DNA of 64,000 bases from NCBI GenBank assembly GCA_008973525.1, contig WACJ01000130.1:868001-932000 (forward strand), written 5' to 3'. Source of the DNA: Stenopsyche tienmushanensis. Lineage: Eukaryota > Arthropoda > Insecta > Trichoptera > Stenopsychidae. Under the pieces are notes generated by a model. That model worked only from the letters and a program-made list of their open reading frames with translations, searched no databases and was not told where the DNA came from. Shown one piece after another: positions 11,823-23,681 of this stretch. The position numbers and the translations under genes were made by a program. Position 1 is the first letter of the stretch. Each line of letters opens with the position of its first letter.

Positions 11823-14800
11823 ATGGGGCTCTCCCCGATTTGGTTCATTTCACTCCTGGTGCTATTCACCGTTTGTGGTAAGTGATTTATTTTTATAGGT
11901 GCCAACTTTTGACATCGGCACGCCCACTTTGTCTCATGTCATCTTCTGGATGCCTTCATGTTAGCTTTTTATTTGAAATTGTTATATATTACTGATTGTA
12001 GTATGATAGTTATTAATGATATTGATCTCTTTATTATTTTGTATAGATAATGTCTTTTTTCTCTTTAAAATTTACAAAATTGCAATGTCAAATACATTTT
12101 CTTTCATTTTAGTTTCACATGTACATTCCGATTGCCACATTCCAATTGTTTTAAGAGGGACGTGGTTTTCTTGGGAAAATGGAAAAAGTACCCTCACAGA
12201 AATAAATGCTAATGAAGTAACTAGGAGGTTTGTTAAAAACACATAAAAAAACATCTCGCTTTATCTGCCAAATTATATTTATTATATATCTTTTTCTTAT
12301 TATTTAGAGGAATATGTGTAAACATACAAGATGATTATCATGTCAATTATACATTGGTATTGAAGGAAAATAACTGCTACTATTGTGTTAAGTATATGGT
12401 GAGAACGCTCAACGTTTTAGAAAAAATTGAATCTCCGTGTGTTAATCTCAATCAAGGTGAAGAACCAACTGTTAATCGCGTATGTCGAGGATTGAAAGGT
12501 GATCAACAGCTTATCACGCTATTTAGTGAGAATTATGTCCCAGTGAGTGTTCACGTTATTTTAATTTTCCAATATTGTCCCTTAATGTAAAATGTTTTAT
12601 AATGATCATTTTAATTTTAGGTTAATTGCCGTTCCTCTCTTGAAGGAGTGTGGCAATTTGCGTATCAAAATCGGTTTAGATTTACCGGAGAGTGCGATAA
12701 TCCGGATGCTCAAATACGGTCATGTCAAACCGCTGGAACGCAATTCTTGATAACAAATCAGAAATTTAATATTACATATAGATCTTGTAAAGGAATGTCA
12801 GGAACATTTGATGGTACCGTAGAGTACAGTTGTTTAGGTGATTTACTATATTTGTGTTAATCCATTATTTAAAAAAGTTTTCTCAATTGATTATTACTAA
12901 TTAATGTATATTTTTCGTTAGGTGATTGGTTTGTTGAAAAAAATCATTATTTTGCCGTGGCGAATACGAAGGAATCTCGAAAAGATGAAAAATATCGATG
13001 TTTCTTGAAAAACAGAGATGACGATTTATATATTGGAGTGTCTATAACAGCAGAATGTAATACTCTAAATACTCCTGAAAAATCGCCAGAAAGATTACAT
13101 ATTACTCCTGTTAAAGTGAGTTTTAACTCATGTTTTTTAATGTAGTTAATATTTAAAATTGATTAACATGTTATTGTATTACAGGCTGAAGTTGTAGAAC
13201 CTGGTTGTAGACTACCTCAGAACTTTACTGGAGATTGGATCAACACAGCTAATATCGATGCCGATGTTTTCATCAATGAAACTCATATAATAGAAACATC
13301 GTATCCGGATGAAGGTCGCTACAGGAAAACAATATACGTATGCAGGTAAGCCAGTTTTTAACTAATTTACATCTGAGTGTTATTTTTTTAAATCATAATG
13401 AGTATTAAATTAAATATTATAGGGAACAGAGAGACTCTCGGATTATGATGGCTCGTCTTACTGTTGATGGTTGTCAAAAAGATTATGTTTGCTTCGATTT
13501 TGTACCACAACATCATAATATTATCAGGTTACTACTTTATTCATTTTACTTGACTTTTTAACAATCCTTCTAGAATTTACAATGTGATATGCGGCACCTT
13601 AGCATTTTGTATTTAATAACCCTTCTGTTAATGAATGTTTTTATTAACTCCCTCAATGAAAGTGATCTGGCTGGACCCTCATACATTTTGTTTTTCTGAG
13701 TTTAATAATATTTTTATATTTATTTAAATGATTTTTTTTCAAATTCATAACGATACAAAACTTATCACTCATTTACGCTTTTATGGCACGTTTAAAATGG
13801 CTGGTTATGCTGTTGACAAACTGGCTCCTCGGATTTCTTGCATACAAATCGGAGTTTTCTTTGAAGCTTTTCGTTCACCCGGCCAATTCTGCATTACCAT
13901 TTCTAACATATTCATTTCTATGTTCATCTTTTACATTTGGTGTTACCAGTTGATTTGTTAGAGTTTATAAACATTTTTGGCGTACATCAATGGGATGATT
14001 AGTTCTTTGGTTCTAATTCTTACAAACTATGAATGATGCCAATGCTGCGATATTATTTTAGCTGCAACAGAGCTACTATTAAAAAAAAAAACTCATCGCA
14101 AAAGCGAAATGGTCTGGCCAGACCATCTTATTGGCAGAAGGGTTAAAATAATGATCTTGAACACTTCTATTACTATTATCCTAGTCTATAGCAGAGCTGA
14201 TATGTTAGTACATATTTTTGTGTTAATTTACAGATTCCGCAAAGGACTTGCAGTTATCAAGGACGATTTTCATACTGTCTGTTCATGGGTACAATTTCCG
14301 AATAGAGAAAATTGGAAATATGATTTATTTTTAGCTAAAAACCCAGTTGCCGTGCGATGTCCTGTTGCTGGAAAATTCAATTTCACACAGAAAGGAGAAG
14401 TGCCATTCGAAACGAGAATTCTCGGCGGAGTCACTCTGAGTCCTCGTCCTAATACCTACTGCAAAGAAAACATATCCGATTTTTCTGTGTGCGAAACAGA
14501 TCAAAAAGAAATATTCATTGATGAAACATATTGCCTATCTGTAGATCATTTGGGTAGACCTGTTGATATATACAGTGATCCAGATTATAAAATGAAATGC
14601 ATCGGATTTTGGAAAGAAAATCTCAAATCATACCTGATTACTTACGACGAATTGGATCCTCACTCAAAATATAGATGTTGGGTTTATCAACGCTCTGATT
14701 TAAATAGGTTCGTTTTATAAATTTTATGATGATATTTCGTTTCCGATTCTGATTAATTTTATGCATTTATTTCATTTTTAGAGTTATAATGTCGCAAGCT

Positions 14801-15088
14801 ATTGGTCCATTTTGTGATTTAAGACAAGATGTTACATCTTGGAATCATACGGAGGGAGCAGCCGTTTCCATTGAAATGGAAGAATACGAAAGAGAGCGAG
14901 ATCAATGCCCTATGTATTTTGATGATGGATCTGATCCCTGGAAGAAGTCTGATAATTTCTTTAAAATCTTCACAGAATATAGTTATTGGGGAAGCGGAGG
15001 TAGTTCAGCATGGGAGAGTTTACAGAAAGCTTTGATAGTTTTTGGAGTCGTATGCTGTCATACGTTGTATCTCTTTGTTAGAATATGA
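11823..15088 (+). CDS. Cysteine-rich secreted/GPI-anchored insect protein of unknown function
   Basis: Nine exons join cleanly with GT/AG borders: 11823-11877, 12113-12227, 12308-12542, 12621-12837, 12922-13115, 13185-13345, 13423-13527, 14234-14707 and 14782-15088 (TGA), giving 620 residues. Residues 1-18 (MGLSPIWFISLLVLFTVC) form a signal peptide. The body has many paired cysteines and N-glycosylation sequons (NYT, NFT, NIT, NET) in repeated modules that each open with C, contain G-W/G-T-W-x-F and end in a C-rich strand. The last ~22 residues are hydrophobic after a small-residue stretch (GSGGSSA), the layout of a GPI-anchor signal. From memory the architecture resembles arthropod proteins carrying the Pfam DUF7042-DUF7045 modules; I could not check this. 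Cell-surface location is well supported; the role is unknown. Intron 8 (13528-14233) carries a TTAA-type transposon. Confidence 0.9.
13620..14142. mobile_element. piggyBac-type element in intron 8 of the secreted-protein gene
   Basis: Ends read CCCTTCTGTTAATGA on the left and, reverse-complemented, CCCTTCTGCCAATAAG on the right. TTAA follows the right end at 14143-14146; on the left the equivalent four bases are ATAA (one change). Just inside the right end is the perfect 18 bp palindrome ATGGTCTGGCCAGACCAT (14109-14126), with a degenerate counterpart GATCTGGCTGGACC inside the left end. No transposase frame is visible. The host gene still splices from 13527 to 14234. Confidence 0.7.
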
Positions 15089-16961
15089 AACCAAAATTTC
15101 ATTTAAAATTTGTGCCTTTTATCATTAGATATTTCCATTTTTTTAAAGATTTACATATGAAAACCAGATTGTTTAAATTGACCGATTTGATATAAACATT
15201 TTTATGATTTTCTTGTTGTATATTTGTAGTTATAATAAGACTGTCTTGATATTATAAGTAGATAAAAAACCATCAAGATCTGAAATATAATGTAAATATC
15301 GTCTTTAAAAATACATTAACGTAAATAATATAAGAACACAAGTGTCATTTTAAAATAGAAAACAATATTGATATTTTTGTCTTGCATCAATATCGACTTC
15401 CATAGAATAGTGTTTGAATTCTTAATGTATATAAGAATAGTAAATAAGTTATTACACTCCGTCCATTTACAATGAATCATTTTTTTCTTGACGTGAAAGT
15501 TCATCTCAAAAAGAGCAATTTTAAGGGATTGAACTTCGATTTGTGTTAAATAATGATACTTTTTTTATAGCATCATAATGTGATAGTCAAAACACAAATA
15601 ATATAATATCAGGAATGTGTATTGCAATTATTATATATTAACATTGTTATAGCTGATTTATTAAAAACGTAACGCTCATTCATAATGAATGGTTTAGTGA
15701 TGTGATATATTTTTTATTTCTTGCATATGTCTATCTCAAATAATTCTTTATAATACATTCCCTGAATAATTAATCTCATACAGTATTTATCAGTAATGCA
15801 TAAATATTTAAAAGATTAGATTAGTGTTTTAGAAAAGTTCAATGTTATTTATTACATTTGTTTTTCTATACAGGTTAATATAAAATATGGAGTGTCAGCG
15901 TTTATTAGAAATTGTGTCATTAAATGAGTCATTAGCATATTATTTTGCTTATGAAATACACATTGAATCATTCCAAAGTTGAATAGTTAATTAGTAAATT
16001 TCTAACTTAAATAAATGTTGTGCTCTTTGATATAAATAATTGAAATGTTATTATCTAGCACTCGGCGCAGTGGTTTAACTATGCATTGCAATGTTAAGAC
16101 ACAACTCTTTTAAGTTTAAATGTATCTAAATTGAAATGTGTTGAATGAAAATTTTATGATTATTTTATTTTCCGTCCATGCTGAAATATTTCATCCTTAA
16201 TTAAAGTAGGAATTTAGGTCTGTCAATTTAGGAATACAAATTCCTGAATTTAATTTTAATGTACAATTAAGAATTTATATCTAAATGCTATTTTTAAAAT
16301 ATAGACATTTTCATATTGAATTGATTTTTATACACAAATTTTTACGATTCACGGGACGTTATCATCCCTTGAGATACACGATTTCACTTTTACACGGCAT
16401 GTAGGTGGTTGAAATACCAACTATTAATTGAAAAACTAGATCTACTGTTTACATATCGTTTGATAGTAAAACGGTTACGGGAAACCCCGCATATCGAGGG
16501 CCGAAAGGGAGTTAAATATTGAAATTTGTCTCAGGTTGAAAAACCGAATGTACCCAGGGGGCTTCAAACTTAAATTGCGTCAAAAGCTATTACTGTTGTA
16601 CAATTAAAAGTATACATATATGTATACTTTAAATTACTTAACCATTTTCTTAATATAAATTAACATCTAAATGCGACTTGCATGAAACTCAAAAACTATA
16701 ATTAAGAATTACAATATACTCATATTATGTTTCATCGTAAGTATTGCTTGTTAGTTGGTTAATTTTTATTTTAAATACCAGCTTTAAGGATTTTAAAGTG
16801 TTCAAGATGTTATTTTTAAAGAGATTAAGGGAGATTTTTTTAAACTGAATGCATACGTCCATTTATATGAAATAAAATAAGTTCATTTTGTTATATACTT
16901 TTCAATAAAGAAAACGCCTAAAATAAATTGTTATTATTTAACGCTTTTGAGTGCCATTTAA
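15089..16961. other. 3' UTR and AT-rich spacer
   Basis: AT-rich sequence after the secreted-protein stop, probably including its 3' UTR (several AATAAA-like hexamers, one near 16009). A less AT-rich patch at 16350-16570 is unassigned. No exons recognised. Confidence 0.4.
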
Positions 16962-17110
16962 TAATCATCATCATCATAGTGCAGCCACAAACAGTCCACT
17001 ACAGAGCTATGGGCCTCTTCAATCTCCATTCACAGGAAGGGGTTACATCCATCTCGTCTGTATCATACATTCACCTCCTCATTCGCTCGATATTGAAGGT
17101 AGCATTATGT
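16962..17110 (-). mobile_element. RTE-type LINE 3' end, second copy
   Basis: Same unit as at 6942: ATCATCATCATCATAGTGCA, then the GCAGCCACAAACAGTCCACT block and GGAAGGGGTTACATCCATCT. It is on the minus strand and heavily 5'-truncated, to about 150 bp. Confidence 0.75.
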
Positions 17111-17439
17111 TAATATAAGTATAAAAAAATAAAACATTTATTCATGGTACTTCATGGCATGTCGCAGGTGGTGGGAGGATTAGTGGCTGTTGCTGTTTCC
17201 CTCGATCAGCTGTATCTTGGGAGAACTGTCAACAGATTCACTCTCGCAATCACTGACTTTTACTTTTTAGATGATTTTGGCTCACTTTCTTCACTATCTT
17301 TAACTTTTCTTTTAAATAAATTTTTAACCGATACTTGTTTTTGGTGACTTTTCAACACGCTGTTGAAATGAGCCATAGCAACATCATTGAATGAATTGAT
17401 CATATTGAAGTATGAGCTCTAATCTCTGCTGTTGACAGT

Positions 17440-17960
17440 TTATTTTTCTCCCTCTCCTCTTTCTCCATTCCACCTCTTGAAATCCCATTCTAAAACCAAC
17501 TCAGGCTACAATTTTTTTAGTGCAGAGTTCAGTATTCTTCTTGAGACACTGCCATGCTGCATCAATGAGTTTCAGACATCCTACGATATTGAAGTGGTTT
17601 TACCAAAATTCTCCTAGGGTAAGCTGCGTGCCCTTGATAACGTTGAAGCAGAGTTTGAAAAGCCCTTTTGTATATAATTTCTTGAAGTTAGAGATAACTT
17701 GATGATCCATGGGTTGCAGGATAGGAGTTGTGTTGGATGGAAGGAAGACATTTTTTATAAAACTAAACTCCAAAATATTATCTTGAACTCTCGGTGTGGA
17801 CAGGAGCATTATCTATAATTAGCATGAGTTTCAGAGGAATTATTATTCAGCAGATATTTTTTTATCTCAGGACCAACAGCAGAGCTATCCATTCGGAAAA
17901 CAGCTCTTCGTCGGATCATGCCCTGCTGTTTGACCTCCACATAACAGGTAGCCTCTCCTT
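17440..17960 (-). pseudogene. Broken Tigger/pogo transposase
   Basis: Minus-strand translation in shifting frames recovers the DDE region of a CENP-B/Tigger transposase. The pieces in order are EIKKYLLNN, then LIIDNAPVH (second catalytic aspartate motif), then VFLPSNTTPILQPMDHQVIS (third-aspartate region, with D intact) running into NFKKLYTKGLFK, and finally FNIVGCLKLIDAAWQCLKK. At least one frameshift separates the DNAPVH part from the FLPSNTT part, and stops interrupt the C-terminal part. The N-terminal DNA-binding half is missing. It shows that pogo-type transposases once inserted here, unlike the intact gene at 19984. Confidence 0.85.
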
Positions 17961-19983
17961 TCGCATGTCTTGAATGCTTGAGGGTATATATTCGGATTGT
18001 TTTTTATGTATGTTGGGTATATTTTCGGTTTAATAGGTATTAAAAAAAATTACATCTCTAACGCTTGTTCACATTTAGCTTTCAGTTTATTCATAAAAAT
18101 TAATACATTAAGGTTTCATTCTATTTCTAAAACAGAAAACATGTTTACTATATTTAATTTCCTATACACGCATGTAAAAATATAGGCTTTAGCAACAACC
18201 AAATGCAATTGTCAGTACACAAGTTCTTAAGAAGGCATGTATACAAATTTAATTAAAATGGCATATTACGGGAGAAACAAATGTATACATATTATATATT
18301 TTTAATTACATTGAAAAATGGATATCCTATCGCTCTCGGTCATTATTTCAGAGGTAAATTCAAATGATATTTCGAACCTCCTGTTGTTCTCATGCATGTG
18401 GAATAACTGGAGTAAAAATAACACAATAATAATAAATAATAACCCTGTGAGTCCAACAGACAGTTTGAAATACAGGCGAGGTAAACGCAATTGGATATCA
18501 GTTTCTTAATGTATTTAAATACATATATATAAACATGTTATTTAATTTTTACACAATATCTCATTTCTAAATACATCAATGCAATTTATCTATAGATTTA
18601 CGCTGCTTTGTTTTATAGTAGTTATAGTTATCATATTGATTAAGTGCTAATCTTCAACTGCTATTGAAATAGAGTAGTATATTATTATTCATTACCTTCG
18701 TTAACTTCTTGAAACAATTTACATTGAAAAATACGAATAGAATTGTTTAAATAAAATGTTTATTTGTACTTAATAATAAATCATACACAATATTTATACT
18801 TTGAAATATTTTGTTTTACAAAAATTCATCAGCTACGGCAAAAGAATGATTTTCATATTTCATTACACCATTTAAATGAAATTTCTACAATTCCATGACT
18901 TGTTCATACGCGCACGTATTTCATTAACATTCATGCAAACATAACATATATTACTAATTATTTTACTAGAGTTTTTACGAAATAAAAACGTGTGACATTT
19001 TCCTGGTTGTATTACTAAATATGTCAGTAATATGAATACATTAATACAGCGGCCATCAAAGTCTACATACAGTCCATGGACCGAATTTATCCCTTCAAAG
19101 ACGTTTCTTTATATATATAATATATAAAGGAAATTTAATTTAAAAAAAATGTAAGATTTGGTTTTGAGTTCATGACAATGATTCTTTTATTGTGATTTTA
19201 GGTAACGAAGGGATTCTCGGTCTACTATTTGAGGCAATTAGATGTTTGTTTGCTTGTACATTTCTCACCATTAAAAACCTATGCATTTTCATTGCATAAT
19301 TCATTAGTCAAGATTGCTCTGGATCGTTGTCAATTCAAGTTTTCTTGAAATGATCGAAGCTGAATATTTATTGTACTGTACTGAAGTGCGGTGGTTAAAT
19401 CGTAGAAATGTATTAACCATTTGCACTCGAGCGGTGTCAAACATTCACGACCACGGGTCGGACTCTGCCTTCGAAGTTAGTTCGAGCTCAATTTTCTTGG
19501 CAATCAGAATATTTCTCTCAAAGAAATTAAGTTCAATTTTTTGGCGATAATTAATGAAATTACATTTCTTCATAGCCAGCTTGTCCATGGGAATGGAGAC
19601 GGAGGTGATGAAGATAGCGACGACGTTAGATGTGTATGAAGACGAAAAATCTGAATAATGCTTTCAATCTGGTCCGTTTCTCAAAAAATTTGTTGCCCTC
19701 TGCATTAATGTATTACTGCCATGATTAAACTTCAAATCTAATAAATACGTAGATAATTTTTACATTATTAGATATTATATCTTTAAAAAATCCTGGAGGT
19801 ATTTTACTCTAATTCAATACTCTTAAAATGTCAGCTGTAAATATAGAAGCCCCAATATAAAAAAAAATATTTCTACATATAAAGCTGTAAATACATTTAG
19901 CAAATTTATATCCTGCGAGTAATAAGAATTAAAGGGAATGATTTTCTTTCAAATTTTAACCGATACATCAAGAAATATCTATC
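17961..19983. other. AT-rich spacer, nothing firm
   Basis: The stretch contains short chance frames only (18318-18509, 19314-19550). It runs into the 3' UTR of the minus-strand gene at 19984. Confidence 0.35.
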
Positions 19984-21444
19984 TTATTTGACCATCAAAA
20001 TTAATAGTTCATTATCTTCTAGTTGTAGCAGTTCATTCACAGTTTCTTGACTCTCATCATTGAATTCGTTATCGTCCGATGGGTCCTCCGGTTCTTCCTT
20101 TTTGATATCCAAATGTTCGTAATCCGTATTTTCAAACTCTGATCTGATTACCAGTCTTTTTCTGCCTCGTTTGACTACTATACCTTCTTTCAATTGAGAA
20201 TTTATATAATCCAATGATTCTAAGAAGGTATTCTCTATGTCATCTTTATCACAAATAAATTTAGGAATTCTGCATAAAAGCTCGTTCACATTGATAGGGT
20301 GAATTCCACATCTTTTGAAGCTTGCTATTAAAATATTCTCAGAATCCAATTCTAACACATCGACTAATTTTCCTAATAGCATAGGAAAATATGATTTTTC
20401 AACTAAAGTATTTTTTTCGCCTTGGACTGATTCGTTATATGTGGTCAATATATCTTCCCACGTGGTCGACATTAAATCTGAGAATCCGACTTCAATTGGT
20501 TGAGTGAGATGCGTCGTATCAGGCGGTAAGCAAATGAGGGTTATATTATTGTTTTTGCAAAGATTAAATATGTGCATAGTCAGATGCGATGATGAATTAT
20601 CACAAATTATAACTTTTTTATCTGGGCTTGTATTGAGAACTGGTAATAAGAGATTTTCAAACCAATCACAGAAAATTGCAGAGTCGAACCATCCAAAACT
20701 GTTTGTATTATATCTGCATCCTTTTGGACCGTTTTCGATCCAATCCGATTGTAAAGCCGTAGGATATACCACATATGGTGGTAAAAGGGCTCCTGCAGCA
20801 TTTCCAGCAAACATTAACGATATGCTTAATTTAGGTGGAGATCGGCATTTTGTTGGATATTTTTTATTTCTTTTAAAAACATTTGTTTGTCCCAAGCTTG
20901 TATTAAAACTGAACTCGCTAAAATTCCAAATGTTGTGTGGTGATACATCTTTGACAACGTTAGCCAGTACCGAGATATAGTTGCAAAGGACTTGTTCATT
21001 CAATTCATTTTTGACTCGTTTAGTATTGCGTGAATATTGAAAAGAAATTTCTGGATGTCGCTTCAAAAAACCGACAGTCCAATCGTGGCCAGGTATGTTG
21101 TTATTGAATTTTTTCACGACTCTTCCAATACGCAATAAATAGGATTTCACAAACATGCGCAAATCTGACATATAAATAGGGAATCCAAAATTATTGAACG
21201 TTTGGAGACATCTTACAAAGGCAGCTTCTTCTTCTTCGGAAAATATCGGAACTGATCCAGGCTTATTTGGATGATGGTTGTTAAGTTTGTTGATAATAGT
21301 ACGACGTGGTATTTTAAAGCGTTGCTCTGCTTTTCGTTGGGTAATCTTTCCGGATCTAATCGCTTGTAAACACTGCTCTAATTTTTCATCAGAATAATTG
21401 ATGTATTTTCTGCAACCGATCCTTTTTCTATACGTTCTCGGCAT
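19984..21444 (-). CDS. Domesticated pogo/CENP-B-type transposase-derived protein
   Basis: An intact 486-residue frame. Residues ~18-56 form a pipsqueak-type helix-turn-helix (SGKITQRKAEQRFKIPRRTI). Residues ~66-135 form a CENP-B-type HTH ending HDWTVGFLKRHPEIS, and ~170-395 are a DDE endonuclease fold. The catalytic positions are altered: the usual N-x-D-E is IWNFSEFSF (Ser176 in place of Asp), the second is kept (VIICDNSSSHL, Asp282), and the third is TTHLTQPIEVGF (Glu318 where pogo has Asp). The tail 436-486 is acidic, with a sumoylation-type site IKKE (447-450). The ATG follows a splice acceptor (CTTTAG|AC at 21447/21446), with a donor CG|GTATGT at 21602/21601, so there is a 5' untranslated exon. 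No terminal repeats flank it. Likely a nuclear DNA-binding host protein, head to head with FAM32A. Confidence 0.85.
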   Translation of the reverse strand: MPRTYRKRIGCRKYINYSDEKLEQCLQAIRSGKITQRKAEQRFKIPRRTIINKLNNHHPNKPGSVPIFSEEEEAAFVRCLQTFNNFGFPIYMSDLRMFVKSYLLRIGRVVKKFNNNIPGHDWTVGFLKRHPEISFQYSRNTKRVKNELNEQVLCNYISVLANVVKDVSPHNIWNFSEFSFNTSLGQTNVFKRNKKYPTKCRSPPKLSISLMFAGNAAGALLPPYVVYPTALQSDWIENGPKGCRYNTNSFGWFDSAIFCDWFENLLLPVLNTSPDKKVIICDNSSSHLTMHIFNLCKNNNITLICLPPDTTHLTQPIEVGFSDLMSTTWEDILTTYNESVQGEKNTLVEKSYFPMLLGKLVDVLELDSENILIASFKRCGIHPINVNELLCRIPKFICDKDDIENTFLESLDYINSQLKEGIVVKRGRKRLVIRSEFENTDYEHLDIKKEEPEDPSDDNEFNDESQETVNELLQLEDNELLILMVK

Positions 21445-22116
21445 GTCTAAAGTAGAAAAACAAAAAATAACAGAGTGATTAGTCTGAATTAGATAAAGGT
21501 AACCTTAAATGATGTCTGTCAAAAAATTTAAATAAATATGGATAATCTTTAAATACATCTACAGTATTGTTAAATTGTCAGTTATATTTTTAATAACATA
21601 CCGATTCGTTTATGATGAATCCAAAGCGTTGAGAAACTTGCTATCCGTTAAAAGAACTCACTATAAGGATCACCGAAAATTGACGCACGAAGCACAGCCA
21701 ATATACTTCTCGAACAGTGTTGCCAGTATTAAAAAACATGATAGATTGCATTTGTATCAGTATAAAATGCCATATGTTTAAAATATAATTCACATAATTA
21801 TATTATCGATAGATTTATATTTTATTCAAAATAATAGGTATTCAAAATTTAAAAAAAAATAATGTGATATGAAGCAAAATAAGATAAACAAACAAGCAAC
21901 ATTAATAATATTTAATTTAATCTAAGCCATTAAATATTATTCAATTGCAATGTTTTCAGTTGTTTATGTGTGCAATTGTTTTAGTTTGATTTTTTCATGG
22001 AACCGAAAATTGCGTTTTCACATAGAAAATTGACGAGATTTTATGTATTATTACACATAGCAACACTGACAGTGGCCATTGTTATTTGTTAGTTGTCAGT
22101 TTAATTGTTGTTCACC

Positions 22117-23380
22117 ATGGTTGAAACAGCAGAATCTGATGAATATGCCTGTGTGTCTCGTGGACGACTTGCACTCAAAGGAGATTCTGGAGTTACGAAG
22201 AAAAAAAAGAAGAACAAGAAGCAACGTGACACTCCCAGAGCCAACAAAAATGTTGACACTCAAGAAGCGAATGACAGTCAAGCAAAACCTCGTCCTGTGG
22301 AACAAAAAAGAACACCAGCAGAAATAGCTTTCCAGAAAATGCAGGAAAAAATGGTATTAGTTAATCCAATATCTATTCATAATTATTGAATTATGCATTG
22401 TTATTTTCACATCTGCCATGAATTCATAATAAGTAAAACTGACAAAATTAGTAGTAAAGCAATAGTATCTTCTAGAACACCTGATTCATTCCATAGTTTA
22501 AAAAATACTAAAAGGGTCACAGAATATTTTTAAAAGTATCTGTAAAGAAATGTTCACACGTTATGGACACTGGACCTGTCAGTAAAAAAATGATGTCCAA
22601 TACGTGTGGACACTGGACCACAAAGGGTTAATAACAATTTTCGAAACCTGAATAATTTTACATACCGGCATTAAATTAAAATCTACAAAGCTGCTTTTTT
22701 ATCTATAAGTAGTTTACATTAATTATTGTTAATTAAACATCATATACAGTGAAACCTCGATTTTACGTTTTCCAAGGGACCCTGAAAAACAAACGGTAAT
22801 TGCGGGAAACGGTGAATGCGGGAAAGCTTCAAATAATAATAGTTTGACGGGACTATAAAAAATGAACGGTCCATCCGGGAAAACGTATTATGCGGGAACG
22901 GTTTATCGAGGTTCCACTGTACTTTTAAAACGAGGCGGCTGTGGCTTTGGTCGACTATATATATATATATATAGTATTTATTATAAGCAGCTACAACATA
23001 GTTCCACATTTATTTACAGGTCTCAAAAATTGACATAAATGTCGGCAACGACATCATTGTAATACATTGCCATTTTTTTAAACGTACAATATAAAAGTAA
23101 CAAAATGAGAAAGAATCAGCTTTGTCGAAATAATTACACAAATGATGTCGCTGCTATTATATATATTTATTGTATTTCAATTTATTTTTAATATTTCACA
23201 AAAGACTTGTGTATTGCCGTAACTATTAATAAAATTTTGTATGCATTTTGTTTTTAGCAAAAAGAGCGAATCGCACAGAAAGCGTCGATGACCCACAAAC
23301 AGAGAGTAGAGAAGTTCAATCAACATTTGGATAGCCTAACAGAGCACTTTGATATTCCAAAAGTGTCATGGACAAAATAA
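22117..23380 (+). CDS. FAM32A: FAM32A homologue
   Basis: A small nuclear protein; the human homologue is found in the catalytic spliceosome and helps exon joining. Exons 22117-22353 and 23258-23380 (TAA) join in phase 0 to give 119 residues. The N-terminal third is poorly conserved, followed by the lysine run VTKKKKKNKK, then KRTPAEIAFQKMQEKM. After the splice come QKERIAQKASMTHKQRVEKF and the hallmark C terminus HLDSLTEHFDIPKVSWTK, which nearly matches the vertebrate protein. The start has a good Kozak context (CACCATGG) and agrees in length with the family. A polyadenylation signal lies near 23420. The single intron contains a piggyBac-like end and a pogo MITE. Confidence 0.96.
22562..22631. 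repeat. Solo piggyBac-like end in the FAM32A intron
   Basis: TTAA at 22628-22631 is preceded by a terminus reading, in reverse complement, CCCTTTGTGGTCCAGTGTCC. The 13-mer TGGACACTGGACC occurs twice (about 22565 and 22607), a subterminal repeat pattern seen in piggyBac-type elements. The other end was not found. Confidence 0.5.
22747..22919 (-). mobile_element. Pogo/Tigger-type MITE in the FAM32A intron
   Basis: A 173 bp copy of the 9908 MITE in reverse orientation, flanked by TA at 22745-22746 and 22920-22921. By eye it differs from that copy at only a few positions, so the two inserted fairly recently or have been homogenised. Confidence 0.92.
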
Positions 23381-23681
23381 AAATGGGGCTTATGTCCTAT
23401 GTATATATTTATTAAACATAAAATAAACATCTTGGTTATAAATTACATTTTTGATTGAAGTCATGGATACTATAAAATGTGTTTTTTTTAAAAATTCCTT
23501 AAAAACTAATGATCTGTAGTAGAATATAACTTGGATAATTTAAAAATAATCATTGCAAAATACATTTATTTTTCATTGTATCATGAATAGAAATAAAAAT
23601 TGTACAATCTATAACGTTTTTATTGTTTAGATAGAACACTAATACGAAGCGCCTATTTTTATTTTAATCATGTGTATATAA

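Noticed and set aside
12016..12254. Overlapping plus and minus frames of 60-76 codons in the secreted-protein gene
   Set aside because: The true reading is exon 12113-12227 joined to its neighbours; the longer frames include intron sequence.
20504..20980. 158-codon plus-strand frame
   Set aside because: It is the antisense shadow of the pogo-derived gene at 19984-21444, which has domains and splice structure.
22740..23009. 89-codon minus-strand frame in the FAM32A intron
   Set aside because: It is the pogo MITE read in one frame plus a TA microsatellite.
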